From the NCBI RefSeq assembly GCF_900107675.1, contig NZ_FNRI01000001.1, positions 124,001 through 188,000 of the forward strand: a stretch of DNA of 64,000 nt, written 5' to 3'. This document shows, piece by piece, positions 56,390-64,000 of the stretch. How positions within the stretch are numbered: the first letter of the stretch is position 1; each line of letters begins with the position of its first letter. The notes below the pieces were generated by a model. That model was not told the DNA's origin. It did not search any database and saw nothing but the letters and a program-made list of their open reading frames with translations. This DNA comes from Alistipes timonensis JC136. Lineage in GTDB: Bacteria; Bacteroidota; Bacteroidia; Bacteroidales; Rikenellaceae. The translations under genes were made by a program, and so were the position numbers.

Positions 56390-57410
56390 ATTGGAGAACG
56401 GTGCTGAGAGGACGGCCAGGTGCTCGGCTTTCGATGTACGTAATCCAATCTCCGATGGTTAACAGCATTGCTGCTCTGTCATCAAAAATCAAAATTCCGA
56501 AGTGTGATTCAACCGCTAACTTGAAGTCGAGAATATCTACCTCATCCATTTCTAAATCGTCTATTAGGCGGGTTGACCGAGTTAACATGAATGTAGGAGT
56601 GCCTGTTTTCATAGAGAGCGTTTCTTTGAGCCAATTCTCGATATCGGTCGGATCTGCAGGTAGATCGGGATCGGTAATTGGAGGGTCGACCGGTGGAACA
56701 GGATCAATAATCGGCGGATCGACTGGCGGATCGACCGGCGGATCGACCGGCGGTTGCTGCTGCTCTATTTGTGCGGCTATGTAAACGACCAGATTCTCAG
56801 CCGTTACAATATTTTTGAGGTCTTCATCTGGAATCTGAATATCATACTCTTCTTCGACAGCTATTATTAATTCAAAGAAATCCAAACTGTCCATTCCCAA
56901 ATCTGTATTCAGGTTGGAATAAGTGTCTACCTGACCTTTGGAAATATTTATTTGTTCTTCGAGTATCAGTAAAAGTTTTGTGAAAATTGCTGGATGTGAT
57001 GAAAGATTTGTGTTTATGAAAACCACTAAATCTTCTATTGTTATCAAGCTATCTATGGCCTCGTCTGGGATGGAAATCCCGAATTCCTCCTCGACAGACA
57101 TGATTATTTCAATAAAATCCAAGCTGTCGAATCCTAAATCGTTTCTGATAATCGAACCCAACTGGATCTGACCAGGCGAGATGTTTACATGATCACAAAT
57201 AATCGCTTGGACTTTTTTAAAGACTGTCCTTGTAGCAGTTATATTGGATCGCGTGGCCTTAACTCTGCTGTTGTCTTGTATATATTCTTGTCCATTATTT
57301 AACGTTAAATCGGTTGAATAATCCTGTGTCTGGCATGACGTCATTGAGATCGTTGCCGCAAGGGCAAGGGCCATTGCGTAGGCCCTTGCTGTGCGAATCT
57401 TCCTTTTCAT
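56388..57410 (-). CDS. Exported lipoprotein with three acyl-carrier-protein-like domains (PUL 3)
   Basis: 340 residues. Signal peptide with lipobox-like MTSC (C26). ACP-like domain 1 (about 61-135) has the phosphopantetheine site DSL with S96 (LGFDSLDFIEIIMSVEEEF). Domain 2 (about 141-213) has S175 in LGMDSLDFFELI. A proline-aspartate linker (219-254, PPVDPPVDPP repeats) leads to domain 3 (about 256-328), where the serine position is E290 (LEMDEVDILDF), so it cannot be modified. Normal ACPs are small cytosolic proteins; an export signal on tandem ACPs is very unusual. The gene is visibly AT-rich (19 G+C of 60 in 57001-57060 by hand count), unlike the flanks. No acyltransferase or phosphopantetheinyl transferase is seen nearby. 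A structural role is the main alternative to acyl carriage. Confidence 0.85.
   Translation of the reverse strand: MKRKIRTARAYAMALALAATISMTSCQTQDYSTDLTLNNGQEYIQDNSRVKATRSNITATRTVFKKVQAIICDHVNISPGQIQLGSIIRNDLGFDSLDFIEIIMSVEEEFGISIPDEAIDSLITIEDLVVFINTNLSSHPAIFTKLLLILEEQINISKGQVDTYSNLNTDLGMDSLDFFELIIAVEEEYDIQIPDEDLKNIVTAENLVVYIAAQIEQQQPPVDPPVDPPVDPPIIDPVPPVDPPITDPDLPADPTDIENWLKETLSMKTGTPTFMLTRSTRLIDDLEMDEVDILDFKLAVESHFGILIFDDRAAMLLTIGDWITYIESRAPGRPLSTVLQ
56713..56748 (-). repeat. Three 12-bp tandem repeats coding for the Pro-Asp linker
   Basis: Units at 56713-56724, 56725-56736 and 56737-56748 are identical except for one T/C change. Each encodes one PPVD unit. Unit number could vary between strains without changing frame. 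Confidence 0.85.
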
Positions 57411-57446
57411 GGATTATAAGGTTAGTTGCGATAGGTTGATTTAAGA

Positions 57447-58931
57447 TTATTCCGTAGTAGCCAATTTGTAGAGACATATTTTGGCGGGGGTAGTTACTAC
57501 GCCGTCAGTTTTTTCTTCCTGAACATAGTAGGCCAGATAAGCTGTTCCTTCTTTCGTAAATTTGCATTCGAACTCATCGAAAACAGGTTCTGAACTGATC
57601 TGTATCGGAGCAGTCCAATCTTTTGTCTTCTCGTCGAGAGAAACAACTTGTAGTAGTTTGGCGTCGTTCGAATTTCTGTAGGCCATATATAACTTACCCA
57701 GAGGGCTTAATGCGATACGGCAGGTCCGTCCTGATGTATTTCCAGGGGACGGAATTACTGAGCCTATGCGATTGATCTCTTTCGTATTGGCATCGATTTT
57801 GAGGACCTGGGGGCTGTAATCATAGCAAATTCCGAGGTATATGTTACCGTCATCATCGATTACCATATCCGGGCAATAGAGAGAGAAAGAATGATATGTG
57901 GCTGGTTCTGCGCCGGGTTCGGAAGACGGATATGCATATTCTTCGATAAAGGTGCTCCACGTTCCGTTCTTATATGTATAAATAGAGAATGAATTCGGTG
58001 AGACGGGGTTCAATACGAACAGATACATTGTACCGTTTTTAGTTCGTGCGACGGGCCAATATCCTCTGGCTATACTGCGTCCGGGGATATCGCCGCTTGT
58101 TGTCCAAGAGCTACCGTCATAAGTGGCTACATCGATCTGTCTTCTTCTTGTACTCGGGCTTCTGTTGTCATTTACCGTGAATACAAATACTTTCCCGTCA
58201 ATTGTGGTAATGGTAGGACCAGCCTGATTGGCTGTTCTTTCGATTGAATTGCAGATTTCAGTCCAGGCCCCGCCTGTTTTGGTGGCTACTGTCCCGTTCA
58301 GCGTCTCGCTTTCATAGAAGAATATATACGGTTGTCCGGCACTGCTGATGCCTAATCCGGGATATTGACCTTTCCGATTTGCCACGGTTTCGCTCGTGAA
58401 CGTATTTCCATTCAATTTAGCGAATGTCACCGCATTTTCATTTGTCACGACAAGGCAAGGAAGATTGTCTGTTTGATCTATCTCCAGCCGAATGGAACTC
58501 GCATCCTGTTCCCACTCCGTGACCTTGGTCCATACGGCCTCCGGCAGTTCGCTGACCGTGACGGTGTAGAGGGCGTTCTTCTTGCCGAGGCTTACCAGAT
58601 AGTCTACCGGGTCGGAGAAGTCGTTGGCCGTCGTGCCGCTGACCTGGGGCGTGCCGTTTACCGTCACCTTCGATTCGCCGTCGGCCGTTTCGAACGTCGC
58701 GACGAGCGCTGAGAGATCAGTGTCGGCCGGCACCTTCACGCTGATCGCCGTTCCGGAGATCGTGCCGGTGTAATCCTTCACCAGATAGTCGGGGTTATTT
58801 TCGGCTTTGAAACTGAATGCCGTGAGTTTGGCCTCGCCCGTCGGGCCTTCCTCTTCTCCGGTCTTGTCGTCGCCGCATCCTGCGGTGAACAACACCCCGA
58901 GGCAGCAAAGCATGGATAGGTACTTTTTCAT
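57447..58931 (-). CDS. Beta-propeller surface lipoprotein with composition break (PUL 3)
   Basis: 494-residue lipoprotein (FTAGCGDDKTGEEE, C19, strongly acidic tail suggesting surface export). The N-terminal part (about 30-135) is a DUF5018-like Ig domain (LTAFSFKAENNPDYLV...YTVTVSEL). The remainder forms a propeller-like series of blades (LGISSAGQPYIFFYES, VFVFTVNDN, MYLFVLNPVSP, NIYLGICYDYSP, KLYMAYRNSND). Base composition changes near 58,500: the N-terminal coding part has 34 G+C of 60 in 58561-58620, the propeller part 25 of 60 in 58201-58260. This suggests the propeller end was acquired together with the ACP gene. The position after susC-susD fits a glycan-binding role. Confidence 0.78.
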   Translation of the reverse strand: MKKYLSMLCCLGVLFTAGCGDDKTGEEEGPTGEAKLTAFSFKAENNPDYLVKDYTGTISGTAISVKVPADTDLSALVATFETADGESKVTVNGTPQVSGTTANDFSDPVDYLVSLGKKNALYTVTVSELPEAVWTKVTEWEQDASSIRLEIDQTDNLPCLVVTNENAVTFAKLNGNTFTSETVANRKGQYPGLGISSAGQPYIFFYESETLNGTVATKTGGAWTEICNSIERTANQAGPTITTIDGKVFVFTVNDNRSPSTRRRQIDVATYDGSSWTTSGDIPGRSIARGYWPVARTKNGTMYLFVLNPVSPNSFSIYTYKNGTWSTFIEEYAYPSSEPGAEPATYHSFSLYCPDMVIDDDGNIYLGICYDYSPQVLKIDANTKEINRIGSVIPSPGNTSGRTCRIALSPLGKLYMAYRNSNDAKLLQVVSLDEKTKDWTAPIQISSEPVFDEFECKFTKEGTAYLAYYVQEEKTDGVVTTPAKICLYKLATTE

Positions 58932-58958
58932 AATGATATTGAATTAAAAGGTGGATAA

Positions 58959-59432
58959 TTACATGTTGACTTTACGGATCGTATGCTGTCTCGACAGCTG
59001 GTCGGGACCCGGGAATCCGATCGTGAATCCGAGACTGGTGTTTTCGATGCGGATCGTGACCGAGTTGTCCTTCGAAGCATCGACCGCGTTGGGCAGCCAG
59101 CGGATGCGGATCGGCATGGAGTAAACGCCCGGCACGAAAACGATCTGGTTGCCGGTGGTCACACGCTCGAAATCGACGCCGGCCTTCAGCCCGTCGCCGA
59201 CAGTGAACGAGTAGTCCACGACGAGGTTTTCGGTCAGCTCTTTCGAACTGAGACAGATGTTATACGTGCGTACGACGGTCGCCTGCGTCGATACGGTCGA
59301 TGTGGCGGCATAAGCGGCGTCATCGGCTTGTATGACATAGACGAATGGGTGGTCGTAGGGCTCGTCCTTTTTGCAGGAGGAGAGCAGCAGGGCAGTTGCA
59401 ACGGTCAGTATGAAACCTATTTTCTGAATCAT
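58959..59432 (-). CDS. Small DUF4843/DUF1735-like surface lipoprotein (PUL 3)
   Basis: 157 residues with lipobox LLSSC (C20) and KKDE directly after it, resembling the surface-export signal of Bacteroidota lipoproteins. The rest is a single Calx-beta-like domain (YNICLSSKELTENLVVDYSFTVGDG...IVFVPGVYSMPIRIRW). The frame is open 12 codons further upstream, but the ATG at 59432 starts the signal peptide and lies 25 bp after susD. The role is probably accessory ligand binding. Confidence 0.75.
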   Translation of the reverse strand: MIQKIGFILTVATALLLSSCKKDEPYDHPFVYVIQADDAAYAATSTVSTQATVVRTYNICLSSKELTENLVVDYSFTVGDGLKAGVDFERVTTGNQIVFVPGVYSMPIRIRWLPNAVDASKDNSVTIRIENTSLGFTIGFPGPDQLSRQHTIRKVNM

Positions 59433-59457
59433 AGTACTTGTTTTATGGGATGTTTGT

Positions 59458-60948
59458 CTATTCTGCACCTTCGTATCCGGGATTCTGCTTCATTGCGGAG
59501 TTGGAATCCATTTCCAACTGGCAGATCGGCAGCACGAAACGGTAGTCGGGATAAACGAGCGCCTTGGTCGTTGCCGGGGACGAATCGTCGCGCACCAGGT
59601 TTTGGTGGCGCCGTGCGATGTCCAGCAGGCGATGGCCCTCGAAGCAGAGTTCGCGCATGCGCTCCCGCTCGATCAGGGCGTTCAGCTCATTCTGCCCGGA
59701 GTATTCCAGCACGATATCGTCTGCCGACTTGTTCGTTGCGCGGGCGATCAGTGCCTTCAGGTCGGCGGCGGCCCCGTCGAGATCGGGGTTTTCGCGGTTG
59801 CAGAGCGCTTCGGCGCGGATCAGGTACATCTCCGAGCAACGCAGTACAAAGGGATCGCTGTGGCCGTTGAGGCCTTTGTTGTCCTTTTTGTATTTGTCGT
59901 TGACGTAGTATTTTACGCAGGCGTCCATTTCGTATCCGTGCGTGCCGTCATCATAGCCTTCATAAATCGGGTCGTAGTGCAACAGCCGCAGGCGCCGGAT
60001 ATCGTTGGGATCGTCGAACTGTGCCAGCAGTTTGGCCGATGGTACGGCCTTCGGCGAATTCGAAGGATTGTAGAGATTGCTTATCGACGACGATTTGTCG
60101 TAACCGCTCATCCGGAGTATCGTCTCTTTGCCTTTGTTCTCGTGCGGGTAGCGGAACATCATTTCGTAGTCGGCATAGGGCGTCAGCGGCACCTTCGCGA
60201 TGACTTCCGAGGCATATTGTTCGGCCAGGCCGTAGTTGCCCATGTAGAGGTAGACACGGGCCAGCAATGCCCGGCATGCCGTTGCCGAAGCGTAATAGAC
60301 GTCGGAGTCTCCCGTCTTGCCGAGTGTGGTCAATGCCGTAGTGATATCCTCGATAATCCGGGCGTATGCCTGCTGCAGGGTACTGCGGTAGATTGTGTCG
60401 TTGAAACTCATCGGGCGCAGGGGCAGGGGAATGCCCAGGTGCGAAGCGTCCGCCGTGTAGGTGTAAGTCTGGCAATAGGCATTGCAAAGGTTCAGGAACA
60501 TCAGCGCACGGATGAAGTAGGCATGTGCGATGATCCGGTCGATCTCGGCCGTATCGTCCGGATAGTCGTCCTTCAGGTTGGGGCCGTAATGGATGATGTT
60601 GTTGGCGTTGGTGACCACGTTGTAAGCTCCTCGCCAGACCAGCCGCGGATAACCGGCATTGTCTTCGGGCAGTGCCAGGAAGTTGTAGATGTCCGTTTGG
60701 GCTTCTCCGGCATTGGGGGTTGTATCCGCCAGGTCGCTCGCCAGGTCGGGGTAATTGACCGCGTAGTCGTCGTAAAACGAGTAGGTGGCGCTGTACATGC
60801 CGTAGTATGCACTCTGCAGTCCCGTAAGTTCCGCGAAAAAGGACGATATGGTGCTTTTGCCGATGTCCTCGACTTCGAGGAAGCTGCTGCAGCCGGCCGA
60901 GCCGGCCAGCAGGCCCGTAGCCAAAATGTAAGTCGTTATTCGTTTCAT
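59458..60948 (-). CDS. SusD/RagB-family lipoprotein (PUL 3)
   Basis: 496-residue SusD-family lipoprotein (AGSAGCSSFLE, C20). Typical segments are IIAHAYFIRALMFLNLCNAYCQ, RCSEMYLIRAEALCNRE, LIERERMRELCFEGHRLLDIAR and the C-terminal MKQNPGYEGAE. It starts 11 bp after the end of SusC and is followed 25 bp later by the small lipoprotein gene. The ligand is unknown. Confidence 0.95.
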   Translation of the reverse strand: MKRITTYILATGLLAGSAGCSSFLEVEDIGKSTISSFFAELTGLQSAYYGMYSATYSFYDDYAVNYPDLASDLADTTPNAGEAQTDIYNFLALPEDNAGYPRLVWRGAYNVVTNANNIIHYGPNLKDDYPDDTAEIDRIIAHAYFIRALMFLNLCNAYCQTYTYTADASHLGIPLPLRPMSFNDTIYRSTLQQAYARIIEDITTALTTLGKTGDSDVYYASATACRALLARVYLYMGNYGLAEQYASEVIAKVPLTPYADYEMMFRYPHENKGKETILRMSGYDKSSSISNLYNPSNSPKAVPSAKLLAQFDDPNDIRRLRLLHYDPIYEGYDDGTHGYEMDACVKYYVNDKYKKDNKGLNGHSDPFVLRCSEMYLIRAEALCNRENPDLDGAAADLKALIARATNKSADDIVLEYSGQNELNALIERERMRELCFEGHRLLDIARRHQNLVRDDSSPATTKALVYPDYRFVLPICQLEMDSNSAMKQNPGYEGAE

Positions 60949-60959
60949 ATGCTCGGGTG

Positions 60960-63900
60960 TCAGAAGGTTATGGAAAGATTTGCCGAATAGGTCGAGGTCA
61001 TCGGGTATCCGGAATTCATGATCGTCTTGTAGCTGTTTTCTCCGTGCTTTTGATCGGGGGTCCAGAGGTAAACGTTATCGCCGACCAACGAGACGCTCAT
61101 AGCCTCCATCCGCAGTTTTTTGCACAACTGCTTCGGAAAATGGTAAGTCAGCGCAATGTTCTGCAGGCGGATATTGGTCATACGGTGCAGGAAACGGTCG
61201 GTATAGGAGGTCGATTTCATATCGTTCTTGTAGGCAACCCGGGGATTGATGGCCAGTTCACCCGGCTTTTTCCAGTGGTTCAACGCTTCGACCGGTGCGT
61301 TCGCCTCTATGATCTCATAGCCTGAATTCAGGGTATAGCGGTCCAGGGAGGTGTATTGCCAGCCGCCTATCGTGTAATTCAGCATGAAGCGCAGAGACAG
61401 TCCTTTCCACCGCAGGATGTTGGTCATACTGCCGTATAGGGCCGGGTTGGGAGTCCGTCCGTCCGAGACACGGTTGTCGTAGGAGTATACTTTGGTGATG
61501 TTGCCGCGTTTGTCATACCACATGGGCTGTCCGTCGGCCGGGTCGATACCGGCCCAGCGTATCAGGCACCATTCGTTTTTGGCGCGGCCCTCTTCCCAGA
61601 CGCGCTCTCCGAAACTTCGGGTGATGCCTTCGTACAGGGACAGGATCTTGTTCTGGTTGTGGGCGATGTTCAGTTCGGTCTGCCAGGAGAAATCCTTGTG
61701 GACGATGTTCGCCGAGGTGATGACGATTTCGTAACCCCGGTTGCGCATTTTGCCGACGTTGCGCATTACGGCGTCCTCGGAGATGATCGACGACACGCGG
61801 CTCTGGGTCAGCATATCGGTCGTGAGGTTGTTGTAGAACTCGACGTCGACCATTACGCGCTTGTAAAGTCCGATGCTGAGTCCCACATTCGTCATGTAGG
61901 TTCTCTCCCACGTAAGTCCCGGATTGGGTACGGCGCTCTGCATGGCGCCGACATTGCCCTGGTAGGAGTAGCTTGCCGTAAGGCTGTAAGTGCCGTGCGC
62001 CGACGAGGTATCTACGCGCGAATTGCCGCTGGTACCATACGAAGCCTTAATTTTCAGCGTATCGAAGATGTCGTTCTGGAAAAATTTCTCGTTGTGGATG
62101 CTCCAGCCTGCGCCTATGGATGCGTAGGTCGCCCAGCGGGAGTATTCGCCGAACGCGGAGAATCCCTGGCGCCGGATGTTTACCGTTGCGTAATAACGGT
62201 TGTCGTAGGAGTAGGAGGCCTGTCCCAGATAGGAGAGCGAACGGGAATAATTCGTGTTGCTCGATCCGCTGACATTGGCCGAGGGAACGTAGGCCACTTC
62301 CTTGATCTGGTCGTTGATGAAGTCGTAACCGGAGACGTTGAGATTCCGGTGCTCCTCGTGCTTGAACTCGATACCTGCCAGCGCGCCTACGCGGTGTTTG
62401 CCGAAACTCCGGTCGAAATTGATGCGGCTGACGCTCGCCCAGTTCAGGTTGAAAACGCCGCTTCGCCGTGAAATTCCGGCCGGTTCATTGGCATAGTATC
62501 CCGACAGGTTGGTACGGGCATAGTACAGCGCTTCGTAGGTTCCGATATAGTTGGTAACGAACTGCGTGGTGGCCGAAAGGCCTTTGATGGGCTCCCATTT
62601 GAGCGAGGCGTTCATGCTGGCGTTCAGCGTCCGCTGGCGGTTGTCGTTCTGGTCGCGTTCGGGAAGGTCGTTGTCGTAGAATTTTACCAGAGAGGGCTTG
62701 TATTCGTAAAAGTTGTCCCGGCTGTAATAGTTGTACAGCCGGTAGGTGTGGCCGTCGTTCTCATAAGGCGAAAAGATCGGCAGCGTTTCATAATAGGTGC
62801 GCGTCGACGGGAACGTGTCGTTGATGTTGTAGGTTCCGTTGAGGTTCAGCGAGGCCTCGAGGCCCGGAAAGAACGTATAACTCGAATTGGAACGCAGGGA
62901 TATGCGCTGTTGCTTGTTGCCTTTCAGGATCATGTCTTCGGTGTAATAACCTGCCGAGACATAGTTCGTCATCCGTTTGGTGCCGCCGCTGGCGCTCAGG
63001 TCCACCTGGAACGTCTGGCCCGTATCGAGGTAGTATTTGTGCCATTGGGTATCGGTCGTGGAGTAGCTGTTGTACTCGTTGTCCTGATAGGGAAAGGCGG
63101 AGATCGGGTAACCGGCATTGGTCCACGCTTCCCGGGCATATTCCATATACTGCGAAGCGTTGAGCATCTTGTAACGGGTGCTTTCGTTTGCGAACGCGAT
63201 GCCGTATTTGAAGCTGACGTTGATGTTGGTCTTCTCCGCCCGGCCTTTCTTGGTGGTGATGAGGATTACGCCGTTAGCGCCGTCGGCGCCGTAAAGGGCC
63301 GTAGTCGAAGCGTCTTTGAGCACCGTGATGGATTCGATGTCGTTGGGGTTCATGAACGAGAGGGGACTGATGGTGTACTCGGTCCCGATGCTCAGTCCGG
63401 TGATCCCTCCCGTGTAAATGGGTGCTCCGTCGACGACCCATAAGGGTTCGTTCGAGGCGCTGAGCGACGCATCGCCGCGGATGCGCACGGTCAGGCGTGC
63501 GCGCATGCTTTCGTCGCTGTTGTTGAATCCCTTCGACACCTGCATGCCCGGCACCATGCCGTCGAGCAGGTTGTCGACGCGGCTTACGGGCATCAGTTCC
63601 AGTTTTTTGGCATTTACCTGATAGGCGCTGCCGACCAGATTTTCACGGCGCTGGACGACGCCGTAGCCCGTCACGACGACCTCGCCGATCTCCGTGTCTG
63701 GTTCGAGTTTGATTTTGAGCGAATTTTGGGTGGTGATCCCGATCTCGCGGCTCTTCATGCCTACATAGGAGACCGCGAGGATGACAACCTTGCCCGTATT
63801 GGGGATCGTCAGCGTGAATTTTCCGTCTGTGCCGGTGTGAATGCCTCTCGAAGTGCCTTTGATCATGACCGTTGCACCGATCAAAGGGACGCCTTGCGCG

Positions 63901-64000
63901 TCGAAGATTTGTCCGCTGATGTTGCGGGTCGCACTTTGGGATGTCTGTGCCTCGTTCGACCCTGTCGCGGTGTTACCTAATGCGGAGGATGAATTTTCCC
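60960..64000 (-). CDS. SusC-like TonB-dependent transporter, 5' end outside window (PUL 3)
   Basis: At least 1013 residues visible. The frame is open to the right edge, so a start at the internal TTG (63884) is not real. The first visible residues form a Ser/Asn/Thr-rich linker (SSSALGNTATGSNEAQTS), then a carboxypeptidase-regulatory-like domain (NISGQIFDAQGVPLIGATVM), the plug box GEVVVTGYGVVQRRENLVG, VLKDASTTALYGADGANG, barrel, and end SANLSITF. A linker of this kind usually separates an N-terminal STN signalling domain from the rest, so an STN domain with sigma/anti-sigma control is possible beyond the window edge. Confidence 0.94.
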   Translation of the reverse strand, partial: ENSSSALGNTATGSNEAQTSQSATRNISGQIFDAQGVPLIGATVMIKGTSRGIHTGTDGKFTLTIPNTGKVVILAVSYVGMKSREIGITTQNSLKIKLEPDTEIGEVVVTGYGVVQRRENLVGSAYQVNAKKLELMPVSRVDNLLDGMVPGMQVSKGFNNSDESMRARLTVRIRGDASLSASNEPLWVVDGAPIYTGGITGLSIGTEYTISPLSFMNPNDIESITVLKDASTTALYGADGANGVILITTKKGRAEKTNINVSFKYGIAFANESTRYKMLNASQYMEYAREAWTNAGYPISAFPYQDNEYNSYSTTDTQWHKYYLDTGQTFQVDLSASGGTKRMTNYVSAGYYTEDMILKGNKQQRISLRSNSSYTFFPGLEASLNLNGTYNINDTFPSTRTYYETLPIFSPYENDGHTYRLYNYYSRDNFYEYKPSLVKFYDNDLPERDQNDNRQRTLNASMNASLKWEPIKGLSATTQFVTNYIGTYEALYYARTNLSGYYANEPAGISRRSGVFNLNWASVSRINFDRSFGKHRVGALAGIEFKHEEHRNLNVSGYDFINDQIKEVAYVPSANVSGSSNTNYSRSLSYLGQASYSYDNRYYATVNIRRQGFSAFGEYSRWATYASIGAGWSIHNEKFFQNDIFDTLKIKASYGTSGNSRVDTSSAHGTYSLTASYSYQGNVGAMQSAVPNPGLTWERTYMTNVGLSIGLYKRVMVDVEFYNNLTTDMLTQSRVSSIISEDAVMRNVGKMRNRGYEIVITSANIVHKDFSWQTELNIAHNQNKILSLYEGITRSFGERVWEEGRAKNEWCLIRWAGIDPADGQPMWYDKRGNITKVYSYDNRVSDGRTPNPALYGSMTNILRWKGLSLRFMLNYTIGGWQYTSLDRYTLNSGYEIIEANAPVEALNHWKKPGELAINPRVAYKNDMKSTSYTDRFLHRMTNIRLQNIALTYHFPKQLCKKLRMEAMSVSLVGDNVYLWTPDQKHGENSYKTIMNSGYPMTSTYSANLSITF

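Noticed and set aside
63860..63884. Start of the PUL 3 SusC at the TTG at 63884
   Set aside because: The codon lies inside the carboxypeptidase-regulatory-like domain; the frame continues upstream through a linker to the window edge.
1..64000. CRISPR arrays, tRNA or rRNA genes, insertion sequences
   Set aside because: I found no regular direct-repeat/spacer pattern, no tRNA cloverleaf with CCA-proximal stem, no rRNA sequence and no transposase-like protein.

Overview
The window reads as a chromosomal segment of a GC-rich gut member of the Bacteroidota, most like Alistipes/Rikenellaceae. The evidence is three SusC/SusD-type outer-membrane glycan uptake loci, a one-protein hybrid two-component regulator (HTCS), many lipoproteins with Cys followed by acidic residues, and several promoters of the Bacteroidota TTG-N19-TAnnTTTG type. 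Genus is an inference. I saw no rRNA, tRNA, CRISPR array, transposase or phage gene.

Layout. 1-2426: the 3' end of an unidentified gene, ispF (minus) and pepD (plus), the last two sharing a divergent promoter region. 2447-28638: a large polysaccharide utilisation locus (PUL 1), made of an HTCS regulator, SusC, SusD, a SusE-like lipoprotein and then a run of exported enzymes: a DUF4832-type glycosidase-like protein, an FAD oxidoreductase, a GH36-like enzyme, a GH2 beta-glucuronidase, GH88, a CE15-type esterase, a second GH2, a catalytic-domain-less GH35-like protein and GH3. GUS, GH88 and CE15 together point to a glucuronic-acid-containing glycan or glycoside. 28728-31353: a tandemly duplicated promoter cassette and an outer-membrane barrel. 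31444-32550: alanine dehydrogenase. 32935-41980: PUL 2, with two tandem FISUMP-type lipoproteins (the first out of frame at a C9 tract), SusC, SusD and a DUF4843-like lipoprotein. 42149-48255: a leucine operon, leuA-leuC-leuD-second LeuA/CimA-family synthase-leuB. 48547-54765: housekeeping and small genes: obgE (plus), then serB and two DUF5689-like lipoproteins (minus), then an MscS channel, a small lipoprotein, a DUF5606 protein and methylglyoxal synthase (plus). 54819-64000 (minus strand): PUL 3, reading inward from the right edge as SusC (5' end outside), SusD, a small lipoprotein, a beta-propeller lipoprotein, a lipoprotein with three acyl-carrier-protein-like domains, and an exported metallophosphoesterase.

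Most striking observations. (1) An exported lipoprotein built of tandem ACP domains, two with the phosphopantetheine serine and one without it, sits in an AT-rich patch next to a propeller gene that changes base composition partway through. (2) Two C9 tracts lie in the 5' coding parts of surface-related genes. One is in frame, in the signal peptide of the PUL 1 regulator. The other is out of frame, in the FISUMP lipoprotein. This suggests phase variation by slipped-strand mispairing. (3) A near-perfect 16-bp inverted repeat lies upstream of the PUL 1 SusC promoter and is a good candidate HTCS operator. (4) A terminator-plus-promoter cassette is duplicated in tandem upstream of the orphan barrel gene.
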